Shown here piece after piece: positions 45,482-56,850 of a stretch of DNA of 64,000 nucleotides. Under the pieces are notes generated by a model. It was not told the origin of the DNA. It ran no database searches and was given only the letters and a program-made list of their open reading frames with translations. Position numbers and translations under genes: made by a program. The number at the start of each line of letters is the position of its first letter. Within the stretch, counting starts at the first letter, position 1. This DNA comes from Diadophis punctatus similis (lineage: Eukaryota; Chordata; Lepidosauria; Squamata; Dipsadidae): positions 1 through 64,000 of the forward strand of contig JALIGW010000148.1 of assembly GCA_023053685.1 (NCBI GenBank), written 5' to 3'.

Positions 45482-46570
45482 CCAGCACCACATAACTTCT
45501 GCTACCATGTAGTTGTAGTTACATAGTGGGTGAAAAACAATAATGGCAAAGAAGATAGAAGAAGCTGCTGATTTTAACAAAGTTATTCCTTTGTGAGCCC
45601 CTCTGTGCTTCTATTCTTTTAAACGGTTCAGAATTGGATAGGTGTTAAGCTGAACCAAACTACATCCTTTTTAGAAGTATGGTCCCTTCATGAACGGCAT
45701 CTTTAGATGTGAAAGTAGCCCTTTAAAACCTCATTTATCACTGTGAAGGAAAAAGTGACCAACTGGCCTTTGAGGCCAGGAGATCCTTTTGTCCCATCTA
45801 TGTTAGTTAAATATCATGTCAGCTGAATGCGTGGAGATCAAGGATGTGACTAGAAAAGCACAAAGATACAGTATTTGTAGTAAAGCTATCAGAACAGTCC
45901 AGCTGACATTCTTTTTATTCAATATGAAAAGATTCTTCAGAACAGAGTAAATAGTCTCTGAAATTGAATAAACATACTGTACAAATTGAATTTAAATTAA
46001 AGGCTATGAAAGATTTAAGTCAGAAATTTCATTCAAACACAGTTGGAGCAAATCTCAAAAATGGATAAACTTTCTAAAATAGCTTGCTGATTTTATCCAA
46101 TTTAAGCCAATCCAGGTGACCTGTGCACCTGAGCTTTATCATCTGAATGGCTATTTTCTAAATCACTCTAAATCACTTTGATCAATGCAATAATTTGAAT
46201 AGAACTGATGAGTCTGAACTGAACCTTTGGCTCTAATCAAACTGATAAGCCAAACTGAATCCACTATTCAGATTTGATGAAGGCTGAGTTACACACCTCT
46301 AATTAATTAATTTCAAAGGGAACTTCTGAAATTTTCATTATATGAAAATGTATCACATTGTGAAGCATTCTGAAATACTTGGCATTATTTCTGCATAAGA
46401 ATTAGGAAATTCTTTCTTCATATTTTATTTCTATATTTTGCTTAGGTAATCTAAATGCCCCATTTACTCCTGTTTCCATTTTTTCCAGAATATCTGTTTT
46501 CTTTTACCCCATAACCTTAATGTGTTGATCCATGTTGATGAAATATTATCAGAAATGATCTCAATGTAAC
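45482..46570. other. Unannotated AT-rich DNA
   Basis: No family recognised and no frame above 61 codons. Confidence 0.4.
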
Positions 46571-46905
46571 TACCATATTTTTTGGAGTATAAGACACACC
46601 TTTTCCCCCCAAAAGAGGCTGAAAATTTGGGTGCATCTTATACTCCGAATGTAGCTTTTCGAAGCTTTTTTTCCAGCCCTAATGAGGTGCTAACAATCTT
46701 CCTGGCTCTTCCTGGCTTGCAGGCTTGTTTTCATTGCTATTCCCTCTGAAAAAGGTTTTTTCAGCCCTAACCAGGGGATAAAATAATGTGCTGAAGCTGA
46801 CCAGACTAAGGACGCTAGCCAGATGAATACCTGGTAGGTAGATTTTTCCCCCCTATTTTCCTCCCCCAAAACTAAGGTGCATCTTATACTCCGAAAAATA
46901 TGGTA
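46571..46905. mobile_element. TA-flanked MITE (CCATATTTTTTGGAGTATAAGA family)
   Basis: Left ccatattttttggagtataag; right cttatactccgaaaaatatgg; TA on each side. The inverted repeats are about 30 bp (to acacacctt / aaggtgcat). The interior repeats an internal form ('gtgcatcttatactccgaatg' at 46631-46651), so a third copy of the terminal motif lies inside. No transposase. Confidence 0.75.
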
Positions 46906-46999
46906 TGTTTATTTCCCTGAAGATTGGTATCCTTTCATACCACTGATTATAACATCTAGAAAATCCCAGGCCCTTGAAAAATCTTGCTTTTCTTTAAGC

Positions 47000-47202
47000 C
47001 AGGGGTCCCCAGTCCCCGGGCGGCAGTCCATTGGGAATGGGGCCACACAAGTGGCGGGAAAGCATGTAACTGCACCAAGTGGTGGGCAAGCGCACAAAGC
47101 TGCATCTGTGCAAGAAATGTGTGCATTTGAAAACATCCCCTCTCCTCCACCCCCACTATCACTACCTCTGGTCTGCAGAGCTAGAAAGGTTAGGGATTGC
47201 TG
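47000..47202. mobile_element. Non-autonomous hAT (CAGGGGTCCCCAGTCC type)
   Basis: Left end CAGGGGTCCCCAGTCCCCGGG; right end GGTTAGGGATTGCTG, mutated. The perfect 8-bp TSD ctttaagc flanks it (46992-46999, 47203-47210). About 203 bp, internally deleted. The ORFs across it are fortuitous. Confidence 0.8.
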
Positions 47203-47210
47203 CTTTAAGC

Positions 47211-48731
47211 CACAAGCAGAGAATTATTGCAAACCTCCACATTTCAAAATGAAACATGCTGAAGAAAATTGCAAATAGAATTGAACACTAGTTCCCTCTA
47301 CCCTTGTTGGTCCTCCTGGGTAAACCAGACAGGAAACATGACCAGATGAGATATATCTATTTTATTGTAGGGATCAACTGATCACTTGAACTCATACCAA
47401 GCTGATGCTGATGCTCATCTTACCGTTCCCAAGGAATCAGAACCTCAGCATAAACTTGCGCATGTACATCACCCATCTTCCTCAAGTGATCTAACAGCCT
47501 CAACAAAGGTGTTTCCTTCAATTGAGGAGCAGCCCATTTAATTTAAATTTCAAGAAGAACTGCTCATTGTCTTTCAGGATACAAGCCAGTTTTGTCAGCT
47601 TTAAGCCAATTAGCAAAATTTATTCTGCCAAGCAATGTTCTGAAGCAATTCATGCAAAGGCCTATTTGACAGAATCGAGACATGGTTACAGATGGCATGG
47701 CTGGATGCTGGCAAGCCATTTTTGACTAGATAATGTTTGCCCAGTTAAAATTGATTGGCACAACTTTTCAGGGAAGAAACAAAGAAAAAGAAGTGCCTGC
47801 TGATTTTAGGGATCATCTGCAAAACATAGTTCAGTAATATTTAGGCCTCACTAATATAAATCACTCCAGTGCTACACTTGCAATCCTCTTTCTAGTAAAA
47901 GTACATCAGCTTCTCAAATCAGTAGCTTTTGACTGACAAGGGAAACACACTCCTGAAATGGCCAGTCAGTCCCAAAGATATCTGACTGAGAAAATAGAAA
48001 AATTGCAGATCCAGCCCATGACATACCAAGGTCTCCACTCTTTTAATTCATATCAAAAGGGATGAAGCAGGGGAAGCCACTAGAGAAATAGATTTCCAAA
48101 TAAAAATGGAAACTTCCTTACACCTAGTCTCTAGGGGCCTGTGGGACCCTTAGGCACTGGAAGAGAAAATGGCTTCCAAATAACATTACCATTAATTATA
48201 AGACTCAAAATGAGTGACGCTCTTCACTAGGACAATACAGAAGTGAATAATGGTATCCAAGCAACTTTTTCTTCCTGGTCTCTCTCATTAATTTCTTTCT
48301 GAAATGGAATATAGTTGGAAAAACTGTCCCACCTTTTAAGGACAGGAGTTTCTTACACATCTACCAGATACATTGATTTCAAGTCATTCCTCCATCCTGC
48401 TCTGAATTAATTTTCAATTTGTTTCAATTATCTTTTCAGGGATGCTATCCCTGAGGAGTTAAATACCTCCACCCTCACCCCAGTACCCCAGATATTCTTT
48501 TATATATTCCAGTGCCTGCAAAAAGAGATTCACATTGTTAATGGGACAGTATTTTTGTTTGTGGCCCATGGGCGCATAAGCACCCCCCCCAGGGCAGGTG
48601 CTGGTGGCTACTAGGGGTGGAGGAAGAGTGCACAATAACTGAGATGGAATGCTATACCTTTGAACCTAACAAGAAGAAAGTTATTTTGATCTGGCTAGGA
48701 TGCATTTAAAAAAATGCACAAAAATACTTGG

Positions 48732-48734
<3 letters not shown>
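47211..48734. other. Unannotated DNA
   Basis: No repeat family or coding signature was recognised. A C8 run at about 48583-48590 lies in an otherwise balanced stretch. Confidence 0.4.
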
Positions 48735-48783
<49 letters not shown>

Positions 48784-48830
48784 CTTCTCCTTCTTTCTTT
48801 CTTTCTTTCTTTCTTTATTTTTATTTATTT
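48735..48830. repeat. (CTA)n-(CTTCTC)-(TTTC)n microsatellite at LINE tail
   Basis: CTA to 48781, CTCCTTCTC, TTTC to about 48815, then tttatttttatttatttt. On the minus strand it is the extended tail of the LINE that follows. Confidence 0.9.
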
Positions 48831-49385
48831 TGTCAAGAGTGTATATGATTACAAACAAAGTATAAACAAAGTATAAACATGATTGTGAATATATAGGAAG
48901 TACAAGCATGGTTATGAGTACAAGAAATTTTACAAATACATGGGTACATTAGGACAGGGAGGTAGGCACAATGGTGCACTTATGCACGCCCCTTACAGAC
49001 CTCTTAGGAATGGAGTGAGGTCAACGGTAGACAGTCTAAGGTTAAAGTTTGGGGAGTTTGGGGAAGAAACTACAGAGTCAGGTAATGTATTCGAGGCATT
49101 GACCACTCTGTTGCTGAAGTCGAATTTTTTGCAATCAAGTTTGGAGCGGTTTACATTAAGTTTGTATCTATTGTGAGCTCGTGTATTGTTGCGGTTGAAG
49201 CTGAAGTAGTCATTGACAGGTAGGACATTGTAGCAGATAATTTTGTGTGCTACACTTAGGTCAGATCGAAGGTGGCATAGCTCTAAATTATCTAGCCCCA
49301 AAATTTCAAGTCTGGTGGTTTAAGGTATTCTGTTGCGAACAGAGGAATGTAGTACTCTTCTCGTGAAATATCTCTGGACATAGTA
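48816..49385 (-). pseudogene. Non-LTR retrotransposon C-terminal remnant
   Basis: On the minus strand, VQRYFTRRV, then LGLDNLELCHLRSDLSVAHKI, LNVNRSKLDCKKFDFSNRVVNASNTLPDSVVSSPNSPNFNLRLSTVD and a stop (102-codon frame, 48993-49301), preceded by an in-frame stop. The pattern 'L..LR.DL...YKI ... F..RVVN.WN.LPDSVV.S' is the conserved C-terminal end of many CR1/Jockey-group LINEs. The 3'UTR ends acaaaataaataaaaataaag. RT core missing. Confidence 0.7.
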
Positions 49386-49394
49386 AAAAAATAT

Positions 49395-49409
49395 TGGATT
49401 TCACCACTG
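49395..49409. mobile_element. hAT terminus remnant
   Basis: ggatttcaccactg matches the right terminus of the CAGTGGTGAAATCC family (33.96 kb), but no left end or TSD is found. It abuts a MITE. Confidence 0.4.
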
Positions 49410-49744
49410 CAGTGGTTATGTGAGTTTGCCTTATTTTATGACCTTTCTTGCCACTGTTGTTAAGGGAATCACTGCAATTGTTAAGTTAGTAAGATGGTTG
49501 TTAAGGGAACCTGGCTTCCCATTGGCTTTGCTTGTCAGAAGGTCACAAAAGGTGAACACATGATCCCGGGACACTGCAACCGTCATAAATATGAGTCAGT
49601 CACCAAGCATCTGAATTTTGATCAAGGGATCATGGATACATCACAACAGTTGTAGGTATGAAAAATGCTCATAGGTCACTTTTTTCAATTCCATTTTAAC
49701 TGAACTGTCACTAAATGAAAGGTTGTAAGTCAAGGACGACCTCT
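49410..49744 (+). mobile_element. TA-type MITE, 5'-truncated copy
   Basis: Starts within the family at gtggttatgtgagtttgcc, continues ccactgttgttaagggaatc, cttcccattggctttgc, and ends gtaagtcaaggacgacct. The left terminal repeat is missing. Confidence 0.75.
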
Positions 49745-51029
49745 ACTCTCTTTTATTCTCTTACTAAAATACTTCATTTTCTCTCTTATTTTTTCCCTTG
49801 ACCTGAACTTGGCTTGATTCTTTCTGACCTCCAGTAGTGCCTCAAATGTAGCTATCTGCTTTGGAAGGAGAAAACCTGCCAACCTCTTGTTTTCTGCTTT
49901 GAAGATGTATTCATGATTTGCTCTTATTGTTTTTTTCGTTGGCTGACTTTTTTTGTGACTGAGATTCAATTACGTCCGCCTGTCCAAGAAATGCCTATCA
50001 GTCATCTATGGACTTAAAACAGGAAGGCAAACTCTTTTCTTATGTCCCTGTGAGTTGAGAAACAAACCAGATTATCGTATCTTTATCGCTTTGCTAAACG
50101 ATCATAAAGCATTCAATAGATTCCAGAGAGATGTTTTTGACAGCCATGGACATTTGGTGCTTTCTTTTTTCTTCCAGAATATTTGCATGCTGCTGGAAGC
50201 TTGAAAAGTAGACTTTTTTTCCAAGGTGAGGATGTGGTCTTGGATCAGCATAATTCTTATTTCTACTAGAGCAGCCTGAATCACCTGACAGATCTTTAAT
50301 ATCACATCTGCATTGCCCCAAGCTGGACGGGCCCTTTGAATCCAACAGAATAATGAAGACATAGAACAGACTTTTGTTCTACCTATTATGAGAAGGAAAG
50401 GAAGCTCATTTGAAAGACCTTGAAACATATGCCAGGAGGCATATTAACATTATTAAGCTATTAGGAAAATAGGTTTATTTATAACTAAAGGCTATTTCTT
50501 AGGAAATCAAAATCAGTTTATAATTATGCTTTATTTTCACATGTAGATTTTTGTCTTAGTTACAAAGTTAAATGGCAGGTTGTATCCTCATCTGTGCTAA
50601 TGTGCAGTCTCTTTCATGCAACAGAAAAATTATGATAAATCACAACATATTACTTGTTATAGAATTATTATTGTATGGAAAGACAGAACAGGACGGTCAC
50701 AATGTGTCCAGGTTTTTAAATGTCTGTTTTATGTTTATGTGTGTGTATTTAAATAAAGAAAAATATTTTTAAAAAAATATGATAACTTTTGCTCCTTCCC
50801 TTATTATTATTTTTACTGCCAAAATATAAAGACAATACTGGTATATTACAGAATCTGTGTTTGGCTGGCTTTTTTTTCCGGTAAAATAGTTTAGACTTTT
50901 GCAAATTGCAGTGTCTGGAGGTTAAATGACATAATTTGAGCATTATTCATTCAAATAATGCCTTTTCTAATGTTTAAATAAACTTCAACTTTCCATTCTT
51001 ACACTGTAAGGTGCTCAGAAAAACATTTT
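49745..51029. other. Unannotated AT-rich DNA
   Basis: Two overlapping minus frames (83 and 108 codons, 50094-50428) have no motif or exon-like splice context that I can defend. Confidence 0.4.
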
Positions 51030-51037
51030 GTCTAGAT

Positions 51038-51207
51038 CAGTGGCCCCTGACATTTTGGGCACCAGGCACCGGTTCCGCGAACCGGAGAGGGTGCAGTTTT
51101 GCAAGCTGCCTACATCCCACGGATGGGGCTTCATTTGTTTGTGTGAACTGGCTGCTGGCATGCAGCAGACCAGCATCGATCCATGGACCAGGGGTTGAGG
51201 ACCTCTG
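51038..51207. mobile_element. Non-autonomous hAT (CAGTGGCCCCTGAC type)
   Basis: Ends CAGTGGCCCCTGACATTTTGG and GGGTTGAGGACCTCTG. TSD gtctagat/atctagat (51030-51037, 51208-51215; 7 of 8). The interior ggcaccaggcaccggttcc ... atccatggaccagg is the layout of Charlie-like hAT MITEs. Confidence 0.8.
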
Positions 51208-51215
51208 ATCTAGAT

Positions 51216-51950
51216 AACAAGGCTAATGACAAATTATCTTTTTTTACCTTTTGTAAATGCCAAAACAGAAAAAAGCAAAGATAAATTGTTCTCATTTGTT
51301 TTATGATTAACAAAGAAAAGTAAGGAAACACTCACTTTGATGTCGAAGGCTCAGCCAAACATAAAACAAGGCAACATTTTATACAGATTTTTTAAATAAG
51401 CTGTTAGTCATAAAATTCAGTTCCAAACCCATTTTCCAGTTGAGGCAAATTTGGTGCAGCTCCCCTACATGAGAACTTGGTGAACAAAGTCTTTTCAGGA
51501 CTAAGAAATGAATATAGGGTGAGACGGTATTTAATGTACATGTATGTGCTCTGATGATGTAGAGATGTACATGCTCTGATCCTACCATCCAGCCAGAATA
51601 AGAGTTTGTTCTTCAGACTGAAAAGGTTTTCTATCTATGCATTTGGGGAGAGTATGCCAAAAATTGTCTTTTCCTATGGAGAAGCATGGAAATCTGGCAA
51701 AAAGATAGATACCAAGGAAAACTTATGAAGAATGTTTGATTGGGTTGGAATAAGAACTCAGGCTTGAATCAATAATCTTCCTTATGCATATATGCATATA
51801 ATAATGTATGTGATTATTTTTTCCTTGTTCATGTAACATCTTTAAGAATGGGTTTTTCATAATTATTGTACCAACTAACTGATTTCAAAGTTGTTATCTT
51901 GAGATGAGCCAATAGATTCAAGGCATTTAGTTATCTCTCTTCCTTCTACA
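51216..51950. other. Unannotated AT-rich DNA
   Basis: No family or coding motif seen. Confidence 0.4.
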
Positions 51951-52098
51951 GTAAAGTATAGCATCTATTTGTTAGTGTAACAATTAGACATTTGGCTTAA
52001 ATCCTATATCAAAGCAACTCTGTTGCAATTTTTATAGCAATAGCACTTAGACTTATACTGTATATATATTACACTAACAAATAGATGCTATACTTTAC
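51951..52098. repeat. Perfect 30-bp inverted repeat, one arm inside a SINE
   Basis: 51951-51980 (gtaaagtatagc...gtgtaa) is exactly the reverse complement of 52069-52098. The second arm replaces the part of the Sauria SINE that should read taccgcttcacagtgc. See the findings for the mechanism. Confidence 0.95.
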
Positions 52099-52286
52099 AG
52101 CCCTCTCTAAGCAGTTAACAGAGTCAGCATATTGCCCCCCACCCAACAATCTGGGTCCTCATTTCACCGACCTCAGAAGGATGGAAGGCTGAGTCAACCT
52201 TGAGCCCGTGAGAATTGAACTGTTGATAGTTGGCAGAATTAGTCTGCAATACTGCATTCTAACCACTGCACCACCACAGCTCTTAA
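52032..52286 (-). repeat. Sauria SINE with an internal replaced segment
   Basis: Full-length in reverse: agcaatagcacttagactt at the left, gggtcctcatttcaccgac, ggctgagtcaaccttgagc, and head cattctaaccactgcaccacc. The stretch 52062-52098 is not SINE sequence. Confidence 0.85.
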
Positions 52287-52417
52287 GAGTTTAAATAAGT
52301 GACTTAAATGTTTTCACACCATAAAGAACATCAATGTTTTGTTTAAAAAAAAACCAATAGTAAAACAGTTGTTTTGGTATTTGGGATCCTCTGCTAATAT
52401 ATAAAATACTAAAACCA

Positions 52418-52784
52418 CAGGTAGTCCTCAACTTACAACCATTCATTTAATGAAGCACTGAAAAAAGTGACTTATGACTGTTCTTCACTCTTAAAACCAT
52501 TGCAGCATTCCCGTGGTCACAATTAGAATTTGGACACCGGGAAATTGGCATGTATTTATGACAGCTGCAATGTCCCAGGCTCATGTGATCACCATTTGCA
52601 ACCTTCTCACATGCAAAGTCAATGGGGAAGCCAGTTTCACATAACAAGCATGTTACTAACTTAACATTTGCAGTAATTCACTAAACAACTGTGGAAGAAA
52701 GATTGTAAAATGGGGAAAAACTCACTTAACAACTGACTTGCTTACAACAATGGAAATGTTGGGCTCAATTTTGAAGACTATCTG
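52418..52784 (-). mobile_element. TA-type MITE, reverse orientation
   Basis: caggtagtcctcaacttac at the left; the body reads the family backwards (gaaaaaagtgacttatgac, aatggggaagccag, actcacttaacaac); end gactatctg. A 367-bp uninterrupted copy. Confidence 0.8.
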
Positions 52785-53969
52785 TATCTAAGATGCACGT
52801 AAGCTTGTGGTTTTCTTGCTGTCACTTCACCTGGAGGCCTGCAAGGGATCAGTGAACCATTGCAACTTGATACATTTGGAATAAATGCTCATTTGGACCC
52901 TCTACAACTTGAATTCCTCGATGAGCTATTGGGCCTTGCAAAGCGTGAAAAGCAGGTATGTAAATATAGCTGTTTTCTTGCATTAAAACTGCCAGCAGTA
53001 CTGGCTAGCAATTCAGAACAGTATTTCAAGGTTCACTGGTATGTGTTCCATTTTAAATATCTCCGATAACTCAAGGTCGAGGTCTTTTCAATGTGGTGAT
53101 GAAAGGCAGCACCCATGACTAAAAGGAGTTTTACCAAGGCCTGCAGGCCACTGCATAGACTGAGAACATCAAGTCTCAGCAGACATCAAGTCTCAGCAGA
53201 CAACAAGAGCTTTGATAAGAAAGATGACAGAGAAGCACAACTGCTGTACCTGAGCTCACAAAACAGGTGGGCTGTGTACATAGTCTTTTGAATGTTGCTC
53301 ATGTGTCTGTATAGATTCAGGAGACTATGCAATTGAGAGATTGTAACAGCTGAACTATTGTGAGATGGAAAAAGCTGGATAATAAAAAAAGACCGAGTAA
53401 TAATAATCAGTTTTGACTCGGCCAGAAACAAATGGTCTTTTGATTGCAGAAAGAAAACTGCCTTTTTTTTTTGTAAAAAGATGCTTCTTCTTCAGAAACT
53501 TCAGATTTGCACTTTGGAAAGTATAATACACTTCATTAAACTCAATTAATGCTTTGAAATTTCCAAAGCTGAAGCGTAGCATTATCCAAAGCTTATAGTA
53601 ATCAGCTTTTCATAATGCCATTAATTAGTTTGCCTAAGTCCTAATAATTTCTAAATATTACAGAATGACCCGATAGGCATTTATTTGGAAGTGAATCCTG
53701 CATTTGTTTAGAAGTCACAGGCCGCAGGTCAGGAAAGGTTTAATATGTTTAGCAGCATGAACACATACACTTTTAAACCTCTAGATATCAATTAGCTTAG
53801 GCTAACCTAACTCTGTTAAGGATGGAGCTATTAGTCTTACTGAAAGACAGTGGGCTGTGAGGCTTTGAAATATATCCATTCCATTACAGCACGTTGAATT
53901 TAATTCAGCAGAATTCATTTTTGTATGCACATGCAAGGATCTCCTTGTGTCAGTTTAAAGTTGGGGGAA
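52785..53969. other. Unannotated DNA
   Basis: No repeat or coding motif seen. A T10 run lies at about 53464-53473. Confidence 0.4.
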
Positions 53970-54395
53970 AATGATGGTGACAGTTTTAGGGCCCCCAAGG
54001 GTGGCCCATATAACACACCCTGTTGTGCCAGCTGCACTGGTTGCCAATTTGCTTGCAGGTCCAATTGAAGGTGTTGATTATGATTTTAAAGCCCTTTATT
54101 GTATGGGTCCAAGCTACCTGAGGATCCGCTTTTACTGTATACTTTTGGTTTCTGAAAGAGCTTCAAATCTGGCTCTGTGATTTGTTTTAGGGCCCTGATT
54201 GGGCTATTCCACACTGGAGGTGGCTCGTGTCCTGGAAGGAAGATCTCACCTCTGCTACACTTAATTTTGGTTTTTAATTTATTTAATCTCTGTTTCTTTT
54301 CCTATTTAATGTTTTAACATTTCATACTTGCTTTTATGTTGTAAGCCACCCAGAGTCACTTTGCAGTGTGATGGTAAGCAGATAAATTTAATAGA
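53970..54395 (+). pseudogene. L2-like LINE C-terminal remnant and 3' end
   Basis: 'gctgcactggttgccaatttgct', 'caattgaaggtgttgatt', 'aaagccctttattgtatgggtccaagctacctg' correspond to the LHWL/FKVL/YKALYG-PEYL blocks of the 17.4 kb copy. The 3'UTR 'gtaagccacccagagtcac' ends with ataaatttaat. Confidence 0.65.
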
Positions 54396-54450
54396 GAAAT
54401 AATTCTGTGAACAAACTGAAAACCTGTCAACTCTTAAATAATATCAGTCA

Positions 54451-54692
54451 AGATAGCAATTGAACTTAGACTTATATACCGCTTCACAGTGCTTTTACAG
54501 CCCTCTCTAAGCGGTTTACAGAGTCAGCATATTGCCCTCAACAACTTGGGTCCTCATTTTACCAACCTCGGAAGGATGGAAGGCTGAGTCAACCTTGAGC
54601 CAGTGAGACTTGAACTGCCGAACTGCTGGCAGCTGGCAGTCAGCAGAAGTAGCCTGCAGTACTGCATTCTAACCACTGCGCCATCACGGCTA
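54451..54692 (-). repeat. Sauria SINE
   Basis: Full-length reverse copy: cttagacttatataccgcttcacagtgc, gcggtttacagagtcagc, head gcattctaaccactgcgcc. It serves as an internal reference for the altered copy at 52.0 kb. Confidence 0.9.
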
Positions 54693-55002
54693 ACAAGATA
54701 TTGTGGTTTTTTTACATTATTATTTAATCTACTATTCTTCAAAGGGAGAATGGTTCCTATGGCCAATCTCATCTTTCATTGCTTCCTGTCCAGGATTTAC
54801 AGAGACAAAATAGACATCTCTCCTTTTCCACTCAAAAGATTTACAAAAATTTATGAGGTCTATTGGTTGTGCCGACTCCTGCGGACAAATAGGCTTCAGT
54901 TTCTTTATTATAAGTGTACTTTCACTACAGGTCACACCTCTGGGATATGTAGTGAAGGAGATGAATGATCAAATTTTCTCCCTTCCTTTTTCATCTACAG
55001 GT
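54693..55002. other. Unannotated DNA
   Basis: No repeat or coding motif seen; the 121-codon plus frame (54603-54968) begins inside the SINE and is fortuitous. Confidence 0.35.
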
Positions 55003-55165
55003 GGTCCATGGTCATGACCACTCATTCAACAACCATTCAAACTTTTGATGGCACTAAATGAGCACTATGAACAATGGCTCCTTGGAGTTCTGGCTGTTGC
55101 AGTCACATAATTGTGATGCAGACCCTTGGTGTCCAGCTTGTAATTACAACATCGCAGTGAGCTTA

Positions 55166-56620
55166 TACCCCCTGCAATTTGCATACTGAGCAAACAGATC
55201 AACAGATGATGCTGTTAATATGGCTCTGCACTACATCCTACAACATCTTGAATCTCCAAAGACCTACGCAAGGGTCCTCTTTGTAGACTTTAGTTCAGCA
55301 TTCAATACCATCATTCCAGACACTCTTCTAACTAAGCTGAACCAACTAGCGGTACCTGAACACACTTGTAAGTGGATCATAAGCTTCCTAATAAACAGAA
55401 AGCAGCAGGTGAAGCTAAGCAGAATCACATCAGATACCTGTACAATTAGCACAGGGGGCCCCCAAGGCTGTGTGCTCTCTCCACTTCTCTTTTCTCTATA
55501 TATGACTGCATCTCTATATATGACTGCATCTCTAACGATCCATCTTTAAACTACTGAAGTTCACAGATGACACAACAGTGATTGACCTCATTCGAGATAA
55601 TGATGAGTCCACATACAGAAGGAAGGTTGAACAACTAACCTTGTGGTGTGACCGGAACAATCTGGAACTGAATACACTCAAAACCGTAAAAATGGTGGTA
55701 GACTTTAGGAGAAACCCGCCCATACTTCCACCTCTTACAATACTAGACAACACAGTATCAACAGTAGAGACCTTCAAATTTCTAGGTTCGACCATATCGC
55801 AAGATCTAAAATGGACACCTAACATCAAAAATGTCATCACAAAAGCACAACAGAGAATGTTCTTTCTGCACCAACTCAGAAAGCTCAAACTGCCCAAGGA
55901 GCTGCTGATACAGTTCTACAGAGGAATTATTGAGTCTGTCATCTGCACCTCTATAACTGTCTGGTTTGGTTCTACAACCCAACAAGACAGACACAGACTT
56001 CAGAGGATAATTAGAACTGCAGAAAAAACAATTGCTACCAACCTGACTTCCATTGAGGACCTGTATACTGCACGAGTCGAAAAGAGGGCTGTGAAAATAT
56101 TTACAGTCACCTCACATCCTGGACACAAACTGCTTCAACTCCTACCCTCAAAACAACGATATAGAGCACTGCACACCAGAACAACTAGACACAAGAGAGT
56201 TTTTCCCCGAACGCCATCACTCTGCTACACAAATAATTCTCTCAACACTGTCAAACTATTTACTAAGTCTGCACTACTATTAATCTTCTCATCGTTCCCA
56301 TCACCCATCTCCTCCCACAAATGACTGTATGACTGTAACTTTGTTGCTTGTATCCTTACACTTTATATTGACTGGTTCCTAATATGATTTGATTGCTTAT
56401 TTGTACCCGGACTATCATTAAGTGTTGTACCTTATGATTCTTGATGAACTTATATTTTCTTTTATGTACACTGAGAGCATATGCACCAAGACAAATTCCT
56501 TGTGTGTCCAATCACACTTGGCCAATAAAATTCTATTCTATTCTATTCTATTCTATTCTATTCTATTCTATTCTATTCTATTCTATTCTATTCTATTCTA
56601 TTCTATTCTATTCTATTCTA
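55166..56620 (+). pseudogene. L3/Snake1-type CR1 LINE, RT domain broken by a frameshift
   Basis: The longest copy of this family here. Coding starts at the RT (LQFAY, NRSTDDAVNMALHY), with motif A VDFSSAFNTI and motif B GGPQGCVLSPLLFSLY in the frame 55220-55549. An 18-bp micro-duplication (tctctatatatgactgca twice, 55492-55528) and a frameshift follow. The second frame (to 56324) resumes with the catalytic FTDD box (about 55562) where most LINEs have FADD. Then come FLGSTISQDLKWTPN, KAQQRMFFLHQLRKL, LIQFYRGIIESVICTSITVWFG and SIEDLYTA..EKRAVKIF. The 3'UTR ends cacttggccaataaa then (TTCTA)n. Clade assignment (L3/CR1 versus another CR1-group clade) is from memory. Confidence 0.8.
56528..56620. 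repeat. (TTCTA)n microsatellite on LINE tail
   Basis: About 92 bp of pure TTCTA starting within three bases of the LINE's terminal 'aataaaa'. Confidence 0.95.
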
Positions 56621-56850
56621 AAAAGCTGTGGTCCTGCGATTACAATTTTGACGTCCCTTGTCAGCTTCCCACAACAAAAGCCAATTGGAAAGCCAGCAGG
56701 AAGTAGGAAGTCATGCGAGGTCCTTGGTTAACAACCCATGCAGTCCTCGCTTAACAACAGCAAACAAGATTGTTGAAACTGCTGTAACTAACCAAAGCAG
56801 TCATAGAACATCATGCTTTAGGATTGTGTTGCTTAGCAATGGTAATTCCA

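Larger units (their letters stand above)
55003..56850 (+). mobile_element. Second MITE family, split into two halves by a LINE
   Basis: Left half (55003 to about 55165): caggtggtccatggtcatg, caaccattcaaactt, gcttgtaattacaacatcgcagtg. Right half (about 56635-56850): gattacaattttgacgtccc, gtcagcttcccacaacaaaag, ctcgcttaacaacagcaaac, ttgcttagcaatggtaattcc. The halves together make one roughly 400-bp element interrupted by the L3/Snake1 LINE. The right terminus has decayed. Confidence 0.55.
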
